Shown here: one piece after another, positions 1 through 7,491 of the stretch
Numbering within the stretch: position 1 is the stretch's first letter
Layout: every line of letters starts with the position of its first letter
Source: an uncultured Spirochaetaceae bacterium
GTDB taxonomy: Bacteria > Spirochaetota > Spirochaetia > Treponematales > Treponemataceae
DNA length: 33,305 bases
Assembly (NCBI GenBank): GCA_902799965.1
Contig: CADCCO010000017.1
Location: forward strand, 1-33,305
Reading direction: 5' to 3'
Translations under genes and position numbers: made by a program
Notes under the pieces: model-generated
Databases searched by the model: none
Seen by the model: only the letters and a program-made list of their open reading frames with translations
What the model was told of the DNA's origin: nothing

Positions 1-1156
1 AGTCTCCGTGAATTTGCAAGTCTGTCATTTTAGTTTCTGGCGAGTTGAAAAATTCTCCGCTTTCCATGGGAAAACCAAGGCTCGTTTCCGTTGGGGATGA
101 TGTGTCTATGCTTATTCCGTCCGCCGTAATGGAAACTGATTCTTTGAGCAACAAGCTAGAACTGAGGCTGTAGAGGCTGTAGCGGCCTTCGCTTTCTTTC
201 TTGACTTGCATTGAAGTCTTGCCGCTTTCAACGCTGACCACCAAGACTTCTTGGTCTGAAAGTCTTATCGCGCCAAAGTGGTGGTTGTAATTCGCGTTCA
301 CGCAAAGGAACAAATACCCGTCGCAATAAGCTACAGAGTTGAATCCAAGATTTGGCGCCGTGACTCCTTTTGCATCCAGCTTTGACTTAATGTCAATCGG
401 GTCGCCGCTTTGGTCGTAATTGGGCGCGGCGTAAGTGTAAATCTTTCCGTCGTAAAACCAATACAGTGTGTCGTCGCCAAAGCAGTAGACGGGGTTTGTG
501 TCGTTTTCTATTTGCAGGCTGGGGTTTGTTATTGCGGAAGAGGGGCTGACGTGTCCAAAAATCTGGGCGCCGCGCGTGTAAGTTTTGTCATTGACAGCGG
601 ATATGTTGCCGTTTGTTCCGTTTTTGTTTTCATATTCAAATTTTTTCTCCGCGCTCATTCCGTTCCACAAAACAATCGGGTAAAGCGTCGCGCGCCTGGC
701 CTTTATTGTAAGCGGGTTGGAGCCTTCCGCCACCGTGATTTCATCGCTTTCTCCCGAAGCGTACTCAAAGTCGTCGATTAAAACCTTAATCGCCGCTTTT
801 GCCTTAACGCCAACCGCGATGTCGGAAAAAGTGACTGAGGCCTCGCGCCCCGCTTCCATAGTCGTTTCTTTTGTCTGGTCGCTTCCGTCCACGGTAAGGG
901 TCACTTTGATGTTGTACTCGCTAACGTCGTCGATTCCCGCCAAGGACTTTGAGACCGCCGCGCTGGCGTTCAAGCTTGAGCTGGAATTTGAAGAAGAGCC
1001 TTTAAGCGCCTTAATCACTCCGTCGTTAAAAACGAACGTGACGCTGCCGTTTTGGGAAAAGCCCGCCGGACCGCCGTCGCCAGAGCAAGACGCAAAAAGC
1101 GCCAAGGCGGCTGCCGCAAAAAGAGACGCGGCCAAAAGGAAAAAGCTTTTTTTCAT
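1..1156 (-). CDS. Putative surface/periplasmic lipoprotein, 3' end beyond window
   Basis: The reading frame is open from the ATG at 1156 down to base 1, about 385 codons with no stop, so the C-terminus lies outside the window. The N-terminus is a typical lipoprotein signal: MKK, a hydrophobic stretch, then LFASC at about residues 20-24 followed by SGDGG. Lipidation at this Cys is therefore expected. The mature part is rich in Ser, Thr and Val, with a poly-Ser patch near residue 57, and reads like an extracellular beta-rich protein. Repeated aromatic/Gly segments (for example YWFYDGKIYTYA) suggest beta-propeller or beta-sandwich blades, but I recognise no family. A GGGG Shine-Dalgarno lies 5-6 bases before the ATG and a strong promoter lies just upstream. 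It is divergent from prs. Function unknown. Confidence 0.85.
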   Translation of the reverse strand, partial: MKKSFFLLAASLFAAAALALFASCSGDGGPAGFSQNGSVTFVFNDGVIKALKGSSSNSSSSLNASAAVSKSLAGIDDVSEYNIKVTLTVDGSDQTKETTMEAGREASVTFSDIAVGVKAKAAIKVLIDDFEYASGESDEITVAEGSNPLTIKARRATLYPIVLWNGMSAEKKFEYENKNGTNGNISAVNDKTYTRGAQIFGHVSPSSAITNPSLQIENDTNPVYCFGDDTLYWFYDGKIYTYAAPNYDQSGDPIDIKSKLDAKGVTAPNLGFNSVAYCDGYLFLCVNANYNHHFGAIRLSDQEVLVVSVESGKTSMQVKKESEGRYSLYSLSSSLLLKESVSITADGISIDTSSPTETSLGFPMESGEFFNSPETKMTDLQIHGD

Positions 1157-1187
1157 AAAATTCCCCCAAACAAAAGACGTTCTTTCT

Positions 1188-1216
1188 ATATTATAACGCG
1201 TTTGCCGCTTTGTCAA
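1188..1216 (-). promoter_or_regulatory. Sigma-70-type promoter of the lipoprotein gene
   Basis: On the minus strand, a perfect TTGACA (-35, 1216-1211) is followed by a 17-base spacer and TAATAT (-10, 1193-1188). TATAAT also overlaps this -10, with a 15-base spacer. Transcription would start near 1181, giving a leader of about 25 nt that contains the GGGG ribosome-binding site. Confidence 0.75.
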
Positions 1217-1249
1217 TGCTTTGCCGCCGCGCGGAAATTCACTTGGCGA

Positions 1250-1278
1250 TTGACCAAAAAGGCTCTTTGCGCTAGTAT
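1250..1278 (+). promoter_or_regulatory. Sigma-70-type promoter of prs
   Basis: TTGACC (1250-1255), a 17-base spacer and TAGTAT (1273-1278). Predicted start is near 1285, so the leader to the ATG at 1350 would be about 65 nt. The -35 boxes of this promoter and the divergent lipoprotein promoter are 33 bases apart. Confidence 0.65.
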
Positions 1279-1349
1279 GCTTTTTGACAGAATTCGCCGC
1301 GATGACCAGATGCCAGGAGCATGGCTTTGCGGACGCACAGAGGAAAAAA

Positions 1350-2615
1350 ATGCCGTATTCCGAACCTACAAACCTTGCGATTGTAGCCTGCCCGGGCGGG
1401 GAAGTTTTTGCCGATGAAGTCATAACGCACCTTCGCCACATGTACAAGCATCGCTTCACATTGAAGAACGATGTCATTTCAAAGCGCTACCAACTTGACA
1501 AAAACGAATTGATCAAGCAAATCAATTTTGGCAGCGACATCAACACTTCCGACATTTGCATGAAGGGCGCGACCGACAAGTACAGGCCGCCGGTCTTTAA
1601 GGTCAAGGCCCGCTTCACATATTTTATGAACGGCGAATTCAAGACCGAACTTTTGGAATGCGTTCGCGGAAAAGACGTTTACATTTTCCAAGACGTTGAG
1701 AACCACGAAGTCCTTTCGCTCAACGACGGAAAGAACAAGCTTTCGCTTTCGGTCAACGACCACGTGATGTCGCTTTTGGTTACGATTGACTGCGTGCGCC
1801 AGGCCGGAGCGGCGAGCATTTCTTTGGTTGTTCCCGCTTACCCCTACAGCCGCCAGCACAAGAAGAAGGGCCGCGAAGGCTTGACGGCCAGCATGCTGGG
1901 CCACATCTACGAATTGCTCGGAGTGAAGAGAATCATCACGCTCGACATCCATTCGCGCGAAATCATAAACGCCTTCAACCAAATTTCATTGGAGAACTTG
2001 CACGCCTCCTACCAAATCATCCGCGAGCTTGCCAAGATTGTCGACCTTACGGGAAAGACAGAGGACCTCGTCGTCGTTTCTCCCGACACAGGCGCGATTG
2101 ACCGCAACAAGTTCTACGCTTCCGGCCTTAAGCTTCCGCTTGCGATGATTTACAAGGAGCGCGACTATTCTATCGTAACGCAGGACGCGCATTCGACAAA
2201 CATCAAGGCCATAAAGCTTTTGGGCGACGTTAACGGAAAGGTCGCCTTCCTTGCCGACGACATGCTTGGCACGGGCGGAACTTTGCTCAAGGCCATGCAG
2301 TTCCTCAAGGAGCAGGGCGCCACAAAAGTAATCGCGGCGATTTCTCTTCCGTTCTTCACTGGAAACGCCATCGAGCTTTTTGACGAAGCCTACCAAAAAG
2401 GTCTTTTCTACCGCGTAATCGGAACCAACGCCGTTTACCACGAGGCGCTCAAGGACAAGGAATGGTACATCAACACCAACGTCAGCGGCCTCTTTGCCAA
2501 CGTAATCACTCGCGTTCACCACAACCAGTCGCTCAGCGATTTGCTTGACAACCGCAACATCATCGAAAAGCTTGTCAAGCAGGACGCAAGCGTAAGCGAC
2601 GATGACGAACAATAG
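1350..2615 (+). CDS. prs: Ribose-phosphate pyrophosphokinase (PRPP synthetase), long form
   Basis: Makes PRPP from ribose 5-phosphate and ATP in the cytoplasm, feeding purine, pyrimidine, NAD and His/Trp synthesis. The 421-residue product has the PRPP-binding loop at about residues 301-311 (LADDMLGTGGT, the counterpart of the usual VDDMxDTGGT). The catalytic-flap region is PYSRQHKKK (165-173), and LDIHS (198-202) matches the conserved LDLHA. It is about 100 residues longer than standard bacterial enzymes (about 315). The extra length is mainly an N-terminal insertion (about residues 25-90) and a charged C-terminal tail. The start at 1350 is chosen because AGAGG lies 7 bases upstream. In-frame TTG 1284 and ATG 1302 lack such a site and lie at or near the predicted transcription start. 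The 3' end overlaps the next gene by 14 bases. Confidence 0.9.
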   Translation: MPYSEPTNLAIVACPGGEVFADEVITHLRHMYKHRFTLKNDVISKRYQLDKNELIKQINFGSDINTSDICMKGATDKYRPPVFKVKARFTYFMNGEFKTELLECVRGKDVYIFQDVENHEVLSLNDGKNKLSLSVNDHVMSLLVTIDCVRQAGAASISLVVPAYPYSRQHKKKGREGLTASMLGHIYELLGVKRIITLDIHSREIINAFNQISLENLHASYQIIRELAKIVDLTGKTEDLVVVSPDTGAIDRNKFYASGLKLPLAMIYKERDYSIVTQDAHSTNIKAIKLLGDVNGKVAFLADDMLGTGGTLLKAMQFLKEQGATKVIAAISLPFFTGNAIELFDEAYQKGLFYRVIGTNAVYHEALKDKEWYINTNVSGLFANVITRVHHNQSLSDLLDNRNIIEKLVKQDASVSDDDEQ

Positions 2616-4266
2616 CGTTGTTCTTGCGATTGACATCGGAACGACTTCCCTTAAGGCCGCCTTTGTAGGCGCGTCGGGGGAAGTTTTTGATTTTAAAAGA
2701 ATTGAATATTTGACGGCTGGCGATAATTGTTCGCAAGACCTTAACCGCGCGGCCTCATGGACGGCGGCCTTGCGCGAATTTTTTCCAAGCCAGCTTGCGG
2801 GGCAGTGCGCGGCGGTTTCCGTTTCGGGGAACGGCCCCACAATCGTCGCCGCCGACGGAACCACGCTGCCGTGGGGGGCGGACAGCGCGGAAACTGCTTG
2901 CAAGCCAAAAACTGCGGCCGGCCTCGACAGCGGCCTCTTTTCCAAATTCCCCGCGCCCGACGAGCAAAAAAAAATCTACGAGCCGCGGCTGGCGGCCTTT
3001 AAGGAACTTTTTTCGCGCGAATGGGAACAAAGTTCCAGGCTTTACACTTCGACCCAATGGCTCTGCGACTGGATTCAAAAAAACGCCGCCGCGCTAGGCC
3101 TTGCCGCGGGCGTTCCAGTCTTTGACGCAGGCCCGGACTTTGTGGCGGCGCTCGTGGGAACCGCGACCCTTTTTCCCGGCCGCCTTTGCGACCGCGCGGG
3201 TTCCAGCGAAGGCCTTAATTTATGCTCGCCAAAATTTTTTGAATCTCCGGGACTTAGGACAATGCCGTCGCCCGCAAAGGGATTTTGGAACGTTTCCTGC
3301 CTGATTCCCGACCCCGGTTCCAGCCAAGAAGAGAAAGTCCAAAATTTCCAAAAGGCTTTCAACGCCATAAAGGAGGCGGCCGCCGCAAACGGCGTTCCGT
3401 TTGGAGAAGGGGTGGTCGTGACGGGAGGCCAGGCTCGCGACAAAGATTTGCTAAAGGCCAAAGAACAAGCTTCGGGCGCGACAATAACGACGGCCCAGAT
3501 TCCCGACGCTGAGCTTTTGGGCGACGCGGCGGCCGCCTTTTTTAGGCTTGGAATTTATTCCAGCCTTGAGGAAGCCGCTTTTAGGATTGCGCGAATCGAC
3601 GCGCCGCAAAACGGCGAACAGTTTCCGCGCTTTTATTCCGTTCCGCAAAACTTGCGCGCGATAATCTTTGACATAGACTCCACGCTGTACACAAACGCGG
3701 CCTACGCCTTTGAGCAAGTGGACTGCCAAGTGCGCCGCTTCGCAGCCCTGCGCGGAATCTCCAACGAAGAGGCGCGCAAAATGGTTTCGGATTACCGCAA
3801 AAAATACGCGGCGGAAAACGGCGGAAAAAAAGTTTCGCTTTCAAACACTTTGCGCTCTTTTGGAATCAGCATAGAGCAAAGCGTCCAGTGGCGGCGCGAA
3901 TTGATAGAGCCGGCGGACTTTTTGGGCCGCGACGAAAGGCTGCGCCAAACGCTCGCCGACCTTGCCCGCCGCTATAAGCTTTTGTGCGTGACCAACAATC
4001 CGATTTTGCCCGCGCGAAAAACTTTGGACGCGCTGGGCGTGTCGGAATTTATAGAAGTTTTGGTCGGCCTTGACACTTGCAACCTTTCAAAGCCCGCAAA
4101 GGAGCCGTTCGCGCGCGCGGCGGACGAGGCCGGCGTTCCGATGGACAAAATAATAAGCGTCGGCGACCGCTACGACTTGGACATCGCGCCCGCCTTGGAG
4201 CTGGGCATGGGCGGCGTTCTAGTCCGCGGCGTGGAAGACGTGTACCGCCTGCCGGGCTTGTTGTAA
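2602..4266 (+). CDS. FGGY-type sugar kinase fused to a HAD phosphatase
   Basis: A 554-residue two-domain protein. Residues 1-335 look like a compact FGGY carbohydrate kinase: the phosphate-1 motif AIDIGTTSLK (9-18), a candidate catalytic Asp in GPDFVAALVGT (Asp179), and an adenosine-type segment VVTGGQARDKDLL (271-283) followed by GDAAAAFFRLG. Residues 350-554 are a complete HAD hydrolase: motif I FDIDSTLY (356-363), motif II VTNN (463-466), motif III Lys497, and motif IV GDRYDLD (521-527). The DIDSTLY form resembles pyrimidine 5'-nucleotidase-type HADs. The kinase part is shorter than normal (about 350 versus about 500 residues). The ATG lies inside the end of prs with no clear Shine-Dalgarno, so translation is probably coupled to prs. 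The substrate is unknown. A pentulose or nucleoside-derived sugar is plausible from the prs context (inference). Confidence 0.8.
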   Translation: MTNNSVVLAIDIGTTSLKAAFVGASGEVFDFKRIEYLTAGDNCSQDLNRAASWTAALREFFPSQLAGQCAAVSVSGNGPTIVAADGTTLPWGADSAETACKPKTAAGLDSGLFSKFPAPDEQKKIYEPRLAAFKELFSREWEQSSRLYTSTQWLCDWIQKNAAALGLAAGVPVFDAGPDFVAALVGTATLFPGRLCDRAGSSEGLNLCSPKFFESPGLRTMPSPAKGFWNVSCLIPDPGSSQEEKVQNFQKAFNAIKEAAAANGVPFGEGVVVTGGQARDKDLLKAKEQASGATITTAQIPDAELLGDAAAAFFRLGIYSSLEEAAFRIARIDAPQNGEQFPRFYSVPQNLRAIIFDIDSTLYTNAAYAFEQVDCQVRRFAALRGISNEEARKMVSDYRKKYAAENGGKKVSLSNTLRSFGISIEQSVQWRRELIEPADFLGRDERLRQTLADLARRYKLLCVTNNPILPARKTLDALGVSEFIEVLVGLDTCNLSKPAKEPFARAADEAGVPMDKIISVGDRYDLDIAPALELGMGGVLVRGVEDVYRLPGLL

Positions 4267-4308
4267 TGTCGCAAGCAGATGCCGCAACGCGGCAGAATGA
4301 CAAAATGC

Positions 4309-4337
4309 TAGACAAAAATTAAATTTTGTTATAGAAT
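4309..4337 (+). promoter_or_regulatory. Probable promoter of the MBL-fold gene and tRNA-Arg
   Basis: TAGACA (4309-4314), a 17-base spacer and TAGAAT (4332-4337), located 18 bases before the ATG at 4355. It would drive the MBL gene and the tRNA that follows it. Confidence 0.5.
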
Positions 4338-4354
4338 AAAAGTTCGAGGAATTT

Positions 4355-5197
4355 ATGAAAATTGCGAAAGTTCAAGGCAAGCTTGAGCTTAAAAATTCGG
4401 GCGGACTTTCAATGTTCTTTATTGGAACTGGGAACGCCTTTGCTAAAGAAAATTTTCAAAACAACGTTCTTTTCATAAAGGGCAAGAGTCACATTCTTGT
4501 TGACTGCGGCACTTTGTGCCCCCTCGCTATTTCAAAGTACGGAATTCAAATTTCCGACGTGAAGAATTTCATCTTGACCCATTCTCACGCGGACCACATC
4601 GGCGGAATGGAAGAGGTGGCCTTTACAAGCTACTATATGAAAAAAGACCGGCCCGTCGTTGTCATTGGCGACCAGTACAAAAAAACTTTGTGGAACGAAT
4701 CTTTGCGCGGCGGCTTGGGCTACAGCAAAACCTTTGACGGAAAAACCGCCGGCTTTGACGACTACTTTGTTCAGCAAAAGCCCAGAAGCGTCCGCGTCGG
4801 AAAGCATTGGTACAAGAGCGCCGTGATTGGCGGCGAGGGCGGAATCGACTTGAAGATTTTTGAAACCTCGCACTCGAACGCCCGCAGCGCCCAAGGCAAG
4901 GTTTTTCATTCGTGCGGCTTGGTCGTTGACAAAAGAATTCTTTTTACGGGCGACACGAAATTCGACCGCGAAAAACTTGACGGAATTTTGAGCGACTTTG
5001 ACATTGAATGGATTTTTCACGACGCTTGCTGGTTTAAAAACGAAGTTCACGCAAGCTACGCGGACTTGAAAACTTTGCCCGCCGACGTGAGAAAAAAAAT
5101 ATATTTGTGCCACTGCGACGAAACCTTGCTTTCAAAGGACGTCAAGGCGGACGGCTTTGCCGGCTTTGCAAAGCGCGGCGTTTATTACAATTTTTGA
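4355..5197 (+). CDS. MBL-fold metallo-hydrolase
   Basis: A 280-residue metallo-beta-lactamase-fold protein with a full set of metal ligands. These are THSHADH (75-81; His76, His78, Asp80, His81), His173 in ETSHSNA, Asp200 in FTGDT, and His253 in LCHCDE. Asp50 in VDCG is the usual structural Asp. The opening FIGTGNAFAKENFQNN and the HDACW segment (222-226) recall RNase Z/PhnP-like members (compare FLGTG and HEAT), but the overall motif set is not that of a standard RNase Z. The activity is therefore only defined as a zinc-dependent hydrolase. No signal peptide, so cytoplasmic. GAGGA lies 4 bases before the ATG. A tRNA-Arg gene begins 6 bases after the stop. Confidence 0.85.
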   Translation: MKIAKVQGKLELKNSGGLSMFFIGTGNAFAKENFQNNVLFIKGKSHILVDCGTLCPLAISKYGIQISDVKNFILTHSHADHIGGMEEVAFTSYYMKKDRPVVVIGDQYKKTLWNESLRGGLGYSKTFDGKTAGFDDYFVQQKPRSVRVGKHWYKSAVIGGEGGIDLKIFETSHSNARSAQGKVFHSCGLVVDKRILFTGDTKFDREKLDGILSDFDIEWIFHDACWFKNEVHASYADLKTLPADVRKKIYLCHCDETLLSKDVKADGFAGFAKRGVYYNF

Positions 5198-5203
5198 ATT
5201 TTA

Positions 5204-5277
5204 GGTCCATTAGCTCAACTGGATAGAGCGGCCGCCTCCTAAGCGGCAGGTTGTGTGTTCGATTCACATATGGGCCA
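5204..5277 (+). tRNA. tRNA-Arg (anticodon CCT)
   Basis: A full cloverleaf can be drawn. The acceptor is GGTCCAT pairing with ATGGGCC (one T-G pair). The D-stem is GCTC/GAGC. The anticodon stem GCCGC/GCGGC encloses loop CTCCTAA, anticodon CCT (reads AGG). The T-stem GTGTG/CACAT carries a TTCGATT loop. The discriminator is A, and the following bases are TTTT, so CCA is not encoded and must be added. It starts 6 bases after the MBL stop codon and no separate promoter fits in the gap, so co-transcription with the MBL gene is likely. Confidence 0.95.
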
Positions 5278-5285
5278 TTTTTCTT

Positions 5286-5315
5286 TCGCGCTTCAGACGA
5301 GGCGCGATTTTTTTT
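5286..5315 (+). terminator. Rho-independent terminator after tRNA-Arg
   Basis: Stem TCGCGCTTC (5286-5294), loop AGAC, and GAGGCGCGA (5299-5307), with one G-T pair, followed by eight T (5308-5315). It ends the MBL-tRNA unit. Confidence 0.85.
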
Positions 5316-5340
5316 ATGAACAAGCGTAATTGTAAAGAAT

Positions 5341-5552
5341 AAAAAACGCGCGATTGACAGCGCTCGCAAGAGCGTGAGTGGATATTTTTCCTATACAAAG
5401 CGAAGCGTAGCGACGCAAGGAAAAAACTGCGCTCGCTCACTCTGAGGCTGCCAATTTTGCCGTAGGCAAAATTGATGTATATGTACATCTTTCCTTGCAG
5501 CCTCAGCCGTGAGTAAGAGCGCAGTTTTTGACTGGGAGCGTTTTTATTTTTT
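5341..5552. repeat. Large palindromic element, copy 1 (composite with the two-hairpin unit)
   Basis: Bounded by AAAAAACGCGCG (5341) and GGAGCGTTTTT (ends about 5542, T-rich to 5552). The core at 5421-5528 folds into a long imperfect hairpin: AAAAAACTGCGCTC with GAGCGCAGTTTTT, TCAC with GTGA, and CTGAGGCTGC with GCAGCCTCAG. Inside, a hairpin CAATTTTGCC-GTA-GGCAAAATTG abuts the left arm, and an unpaired strand containing ATGTACATCTT precedes the right arm. It lies between the tRNA-Arg terminator and the convergent nagZ-like gene. No coding sequence is supported here. It may also terminate transcription from both sides. Confidence 0.75.
5353..5416 (+). repeat. Two-hairpin repeat unit (single copy of the 63-bp family)
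   Basis: Begins ATTGACAG, then hairpin CGCTC-GCAA-GAGCG, then the conserved GAGTGGATA and TTTCCT, and a second hairpin GCGAAGCGTAGCGACGC. The order, spacing and conserved single-stranded words match the three tandem units at 13941-14130, while the stems differ in sequence. It sits directly before the large palindrome at 5421. Confidence 0.7.
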
Positions 5553-5566
5553 GTTATTGCGCTCGC

Positions 5567-7372
5567 TCAGTCAAACAGCGCTTGGACGGCGCGCGCGTAA
5601 CCTATTTGCGTGTAGTTGTAGAGCGCGGCCCAGCCAAAGCCTTCTTCTTGCGGGAAAATTTTTTTGTCGTAGGGAAGGTTCATGCTTACGCCGATTGTTC
5701 GGCTTGCGGCGCCGGCTTTTTTGATTTCGCGCGCGAGGGCGGCGGGGTAGGCGGCCTGCCACAATTTTTTATCCTTGACCGCGCTTCCGTTCAGGTTGGT
5801 GAAAACTAAAATCAAGTCGGAGCCTTTGACTTTGGCCGCGTCGCTTTTGCTTGGCGCCGCGCGGTTTTCATAAGAGACAAATTCAGCGCCTTCGATTCCG
5901 CGCGCCGCGAAATTCTTTTGCAGGATTTCCATTCTGTCTTGCGACGGAACAAAGGCCAAGATTTTTTTTCCGTGCGCGCGGACGGGGCTCTTTATGTTTT
6001 CAAACGACGCGCGGGTCGCCTGCATTTGGATCTTGTTGGACATAAGCGCGGCTTCTTGCTTTTCGCTTTTTGCCATTGGGACGAGTTTTTGCGGAAGAAC
6101 GGCGACGCGCGCGCCGCCTTCCTTTTCGCCCGCCGCAGGTTCGACTTTTATAAGGCCGGCCTTCAGCTTTAGCTCCAAAACCCGCGCGACCGCCGCGTCC
6201 AGCGCCTTTTTGTCCAGCGCGCCGCTTTGCAATGCTTGTTCAACCTTGCAAAAAAAGTCTTCCAAAAATTCCGCGTCTTGCTTTGAGTAAACGTTGATGG
6301 GGTTTATGATCAAGTCGCAGCCAGCGTTGACTGCCATCACAAAGCTTTCGTCGCTTGTCCAATTGTCGTATATGGCGGCCATGTCCATCGCGTCGCTAAT
6401 GACCGCGCCTTTGTAGCCCAGCGAGCCGCGCAAAATTTTGGTCAGGATTTTTTTTGAAAGCGTGGCGGGCGCGAGGATTTCTTTTTTGCCGTCGTTTGAT
6501 TTGAGGCGCGTTTTGTCCAGGCCGGGGCATTGGATGTGCGCGGTCATTATTAGCGGAACGCCTTTTTGTATATTCAGCTTAAAAGGAACGGCCTCGATTT
6601 TTTTCCATTTTTTCAGGTTGGAATGAATGGCCGGCAAGTCTTTGTGCGAGTCAAGCGAAGTGTCTCCGTGGCCTGGAAAATGCTTTGCGCAGGGAAGGAC
6701 GCCCGCGTCTATAAGGCCTTGGCTAAAGGCCGCCGAGCATTCCGCCGCCTCTTCGGGGCTGCTTGAAAAGCTTCTGATTCCGATTACCGGGTTTTGCGGA
6801 TTTGAGGCCACGTCGCAAACCGGCGCCAAGTCAACGTTGATTCCGTAGTCGAGCAAAAGGCGGCCGTTGGCGTTTCCGCATAGCCAGGCATTTTGGGAAG
6901 AGCCGCTCTTTCCAATCGCCATCGCGCTGGGCGTGGAAAAGTCGTAGGCGCGCAGGACGTTTCCGCCTTCTTGGTCGGCAAAGAACAAAAGGGGCAGGTT
7001 GTTTCCGTCGAGCGCGGCGGCGTTAAGGTCGCGGATGAATTTTTTTGAGGCCGCTGAGTCGCTCATGTTTTCGGCGAACAATATTATTGAGCCTATATGG
7101 TAGTCGCGGACGCATTTATATATGGAAGAATTCACTTGGTTGAGCGGCTGGAAAATTTCGGGCGACTCGGCCGCCAGCGCGGGGTTGTAGAATTCGCGCT
7201 TGGCCGGGCTGTCCGTCCAAAAGCGGAAGTTCATCACGCATAGCGCGCCGATTTTTTGCCGCGCCGTCATCGACGCGACTCGCTCTTTGAGCGCGTTTTG
7301 GGGATTTTGGGCGGCAAGGCTTGTCGGCAACGCCAACGCCAGCGACAGCGCGGCTGCAAGAATTCTTTTCAT
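5567..7372 (-). CDS. nagZ: Secreted two-domain GH3 beta-N-acetylhexosaminidase (NagZ type)
   Basis: A 601-residue protein with a signal peptide (MKRILAAALSLALALPTSLAAQ). The GH3 catalytic domain spans about residues 25-340. It carries the NagZ signature KHFPGHGDT (230-238), whose His is the expected acid/base, and the nucleophile Asp327 in VISDAMDM. ADQEGG (132-137) is the sugar-binding motif. A C-terminal domain of about 200 residues follows, as in the two-domain secreted NagZ of Bacillus subtilis and unlike the short cytoplasmic enzymes of E. coli type. Expected role: removing N-acetylglucosamine from peptidoglycan fragments or other glycans in the periplasm. The ATG at 7372 is chosen over 7411 because the latter falls in the -35 box. 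No Shine-Dalgarno is seen, and the -10 is only 10 bases upstream. Confidence 0.85.
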   Translation of the reverse strand: MKRILAAALSLALALPTSLAAQNPQNALKERVASMTARQKIGALCVMNFRFWTDSPAKREFYNPALAAESPEIFQPLNQVNSSIYKCVRDYHIGSIILFAENMSDSAASKKFIRDLNAAALDGNNLPLLFFADQEGGNVLRAYDFSTPSAMAIGKSGSSQNAWLCGNANGRLLLDYGINVDLAPVCDVASNPQNPVIGIRSFSSSPEEAAECSAAFSQGLIDAGVLPCAKHFPGHGDTSLDSHKDLPAIHSNLKKWKKIEAVPFKLNIQKGVPLIMTAHIQCPGLDKTRLKSNDGKKEILAPATLSKKILTKILRGSLGYKGAVISDAMDMAAIYDNWTSDESFVMAVNAGCDLIINPINVYSKQDAEFLEDFFCKVEQALQSGALDKKALDAAVARVLELKLKAGLIKVEPAAGEKEGGARVAVLPQKLVPMAKSEKQEAALMSNKIQMQATRASFENIKSPVRAHGKKILAFVPSQDRMEILQKNFAARGIEGAEFVSYENRAAPSKSDAAKVKGSDLILVFTNLNGSAVKDKKLWQAAYPAALAREIKKAGAASRTIGVSMNLPYDKKIFPQEEGFGWAALYNYTQIGYARAVQALFD

Positions 7373-7382
7373 CGTAGTTGGA

Positions 7383-7411
7383 ATTATAGCGGCGAAAAAA
7401 AACTTGTTCAA
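7383..7411 (-). promoter_or_regulatory. Promoter of the nagZ-like gene, abutting its start codon
   Basis: Minus strand: TTGAAC (7411-7406), 17-base spacer, TATAAT (7388-7383). The predicted start at about 7376 leaves a leader of about 4 nt before the ATG at 7372. Confidence 0.75.
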
Positions 7412-7449
7412 TACGCGCGTTTTTTGTTGACTTTCAATAATGTTTATTC

Positions 7450-7478
7450 TTGAAAATTCGCGCCGTTTGCGCTACAAT
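7450..7478 (+). promoter_or_regulatory. Promoter of fliG, close to its start codon
   Basis: TTGAAA (7450-7455), 17-base spacer, TACAAT (7473-7478). The predicted start near 7485 leaves about 7 nt before the ATG at 7492. The in-frame ATG at 7450 lies inside the -35 box and is not a plausible start. Confidence 0.75.
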
Positions 7479-7491
7479 AAAAAAAATTATT

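Noticed and set aside
1986..2945. Minus-strand open frame of 319 codons across the prs/kinase junction
   Set aside because: Antisense to two well-supported genes, with no recognisable domain.
4280..4294. Terminator after the kinase/HAD gene
   Set aside because: The small hairpin TGCCG-CAACG-CGGCA is not followed by a T-run.
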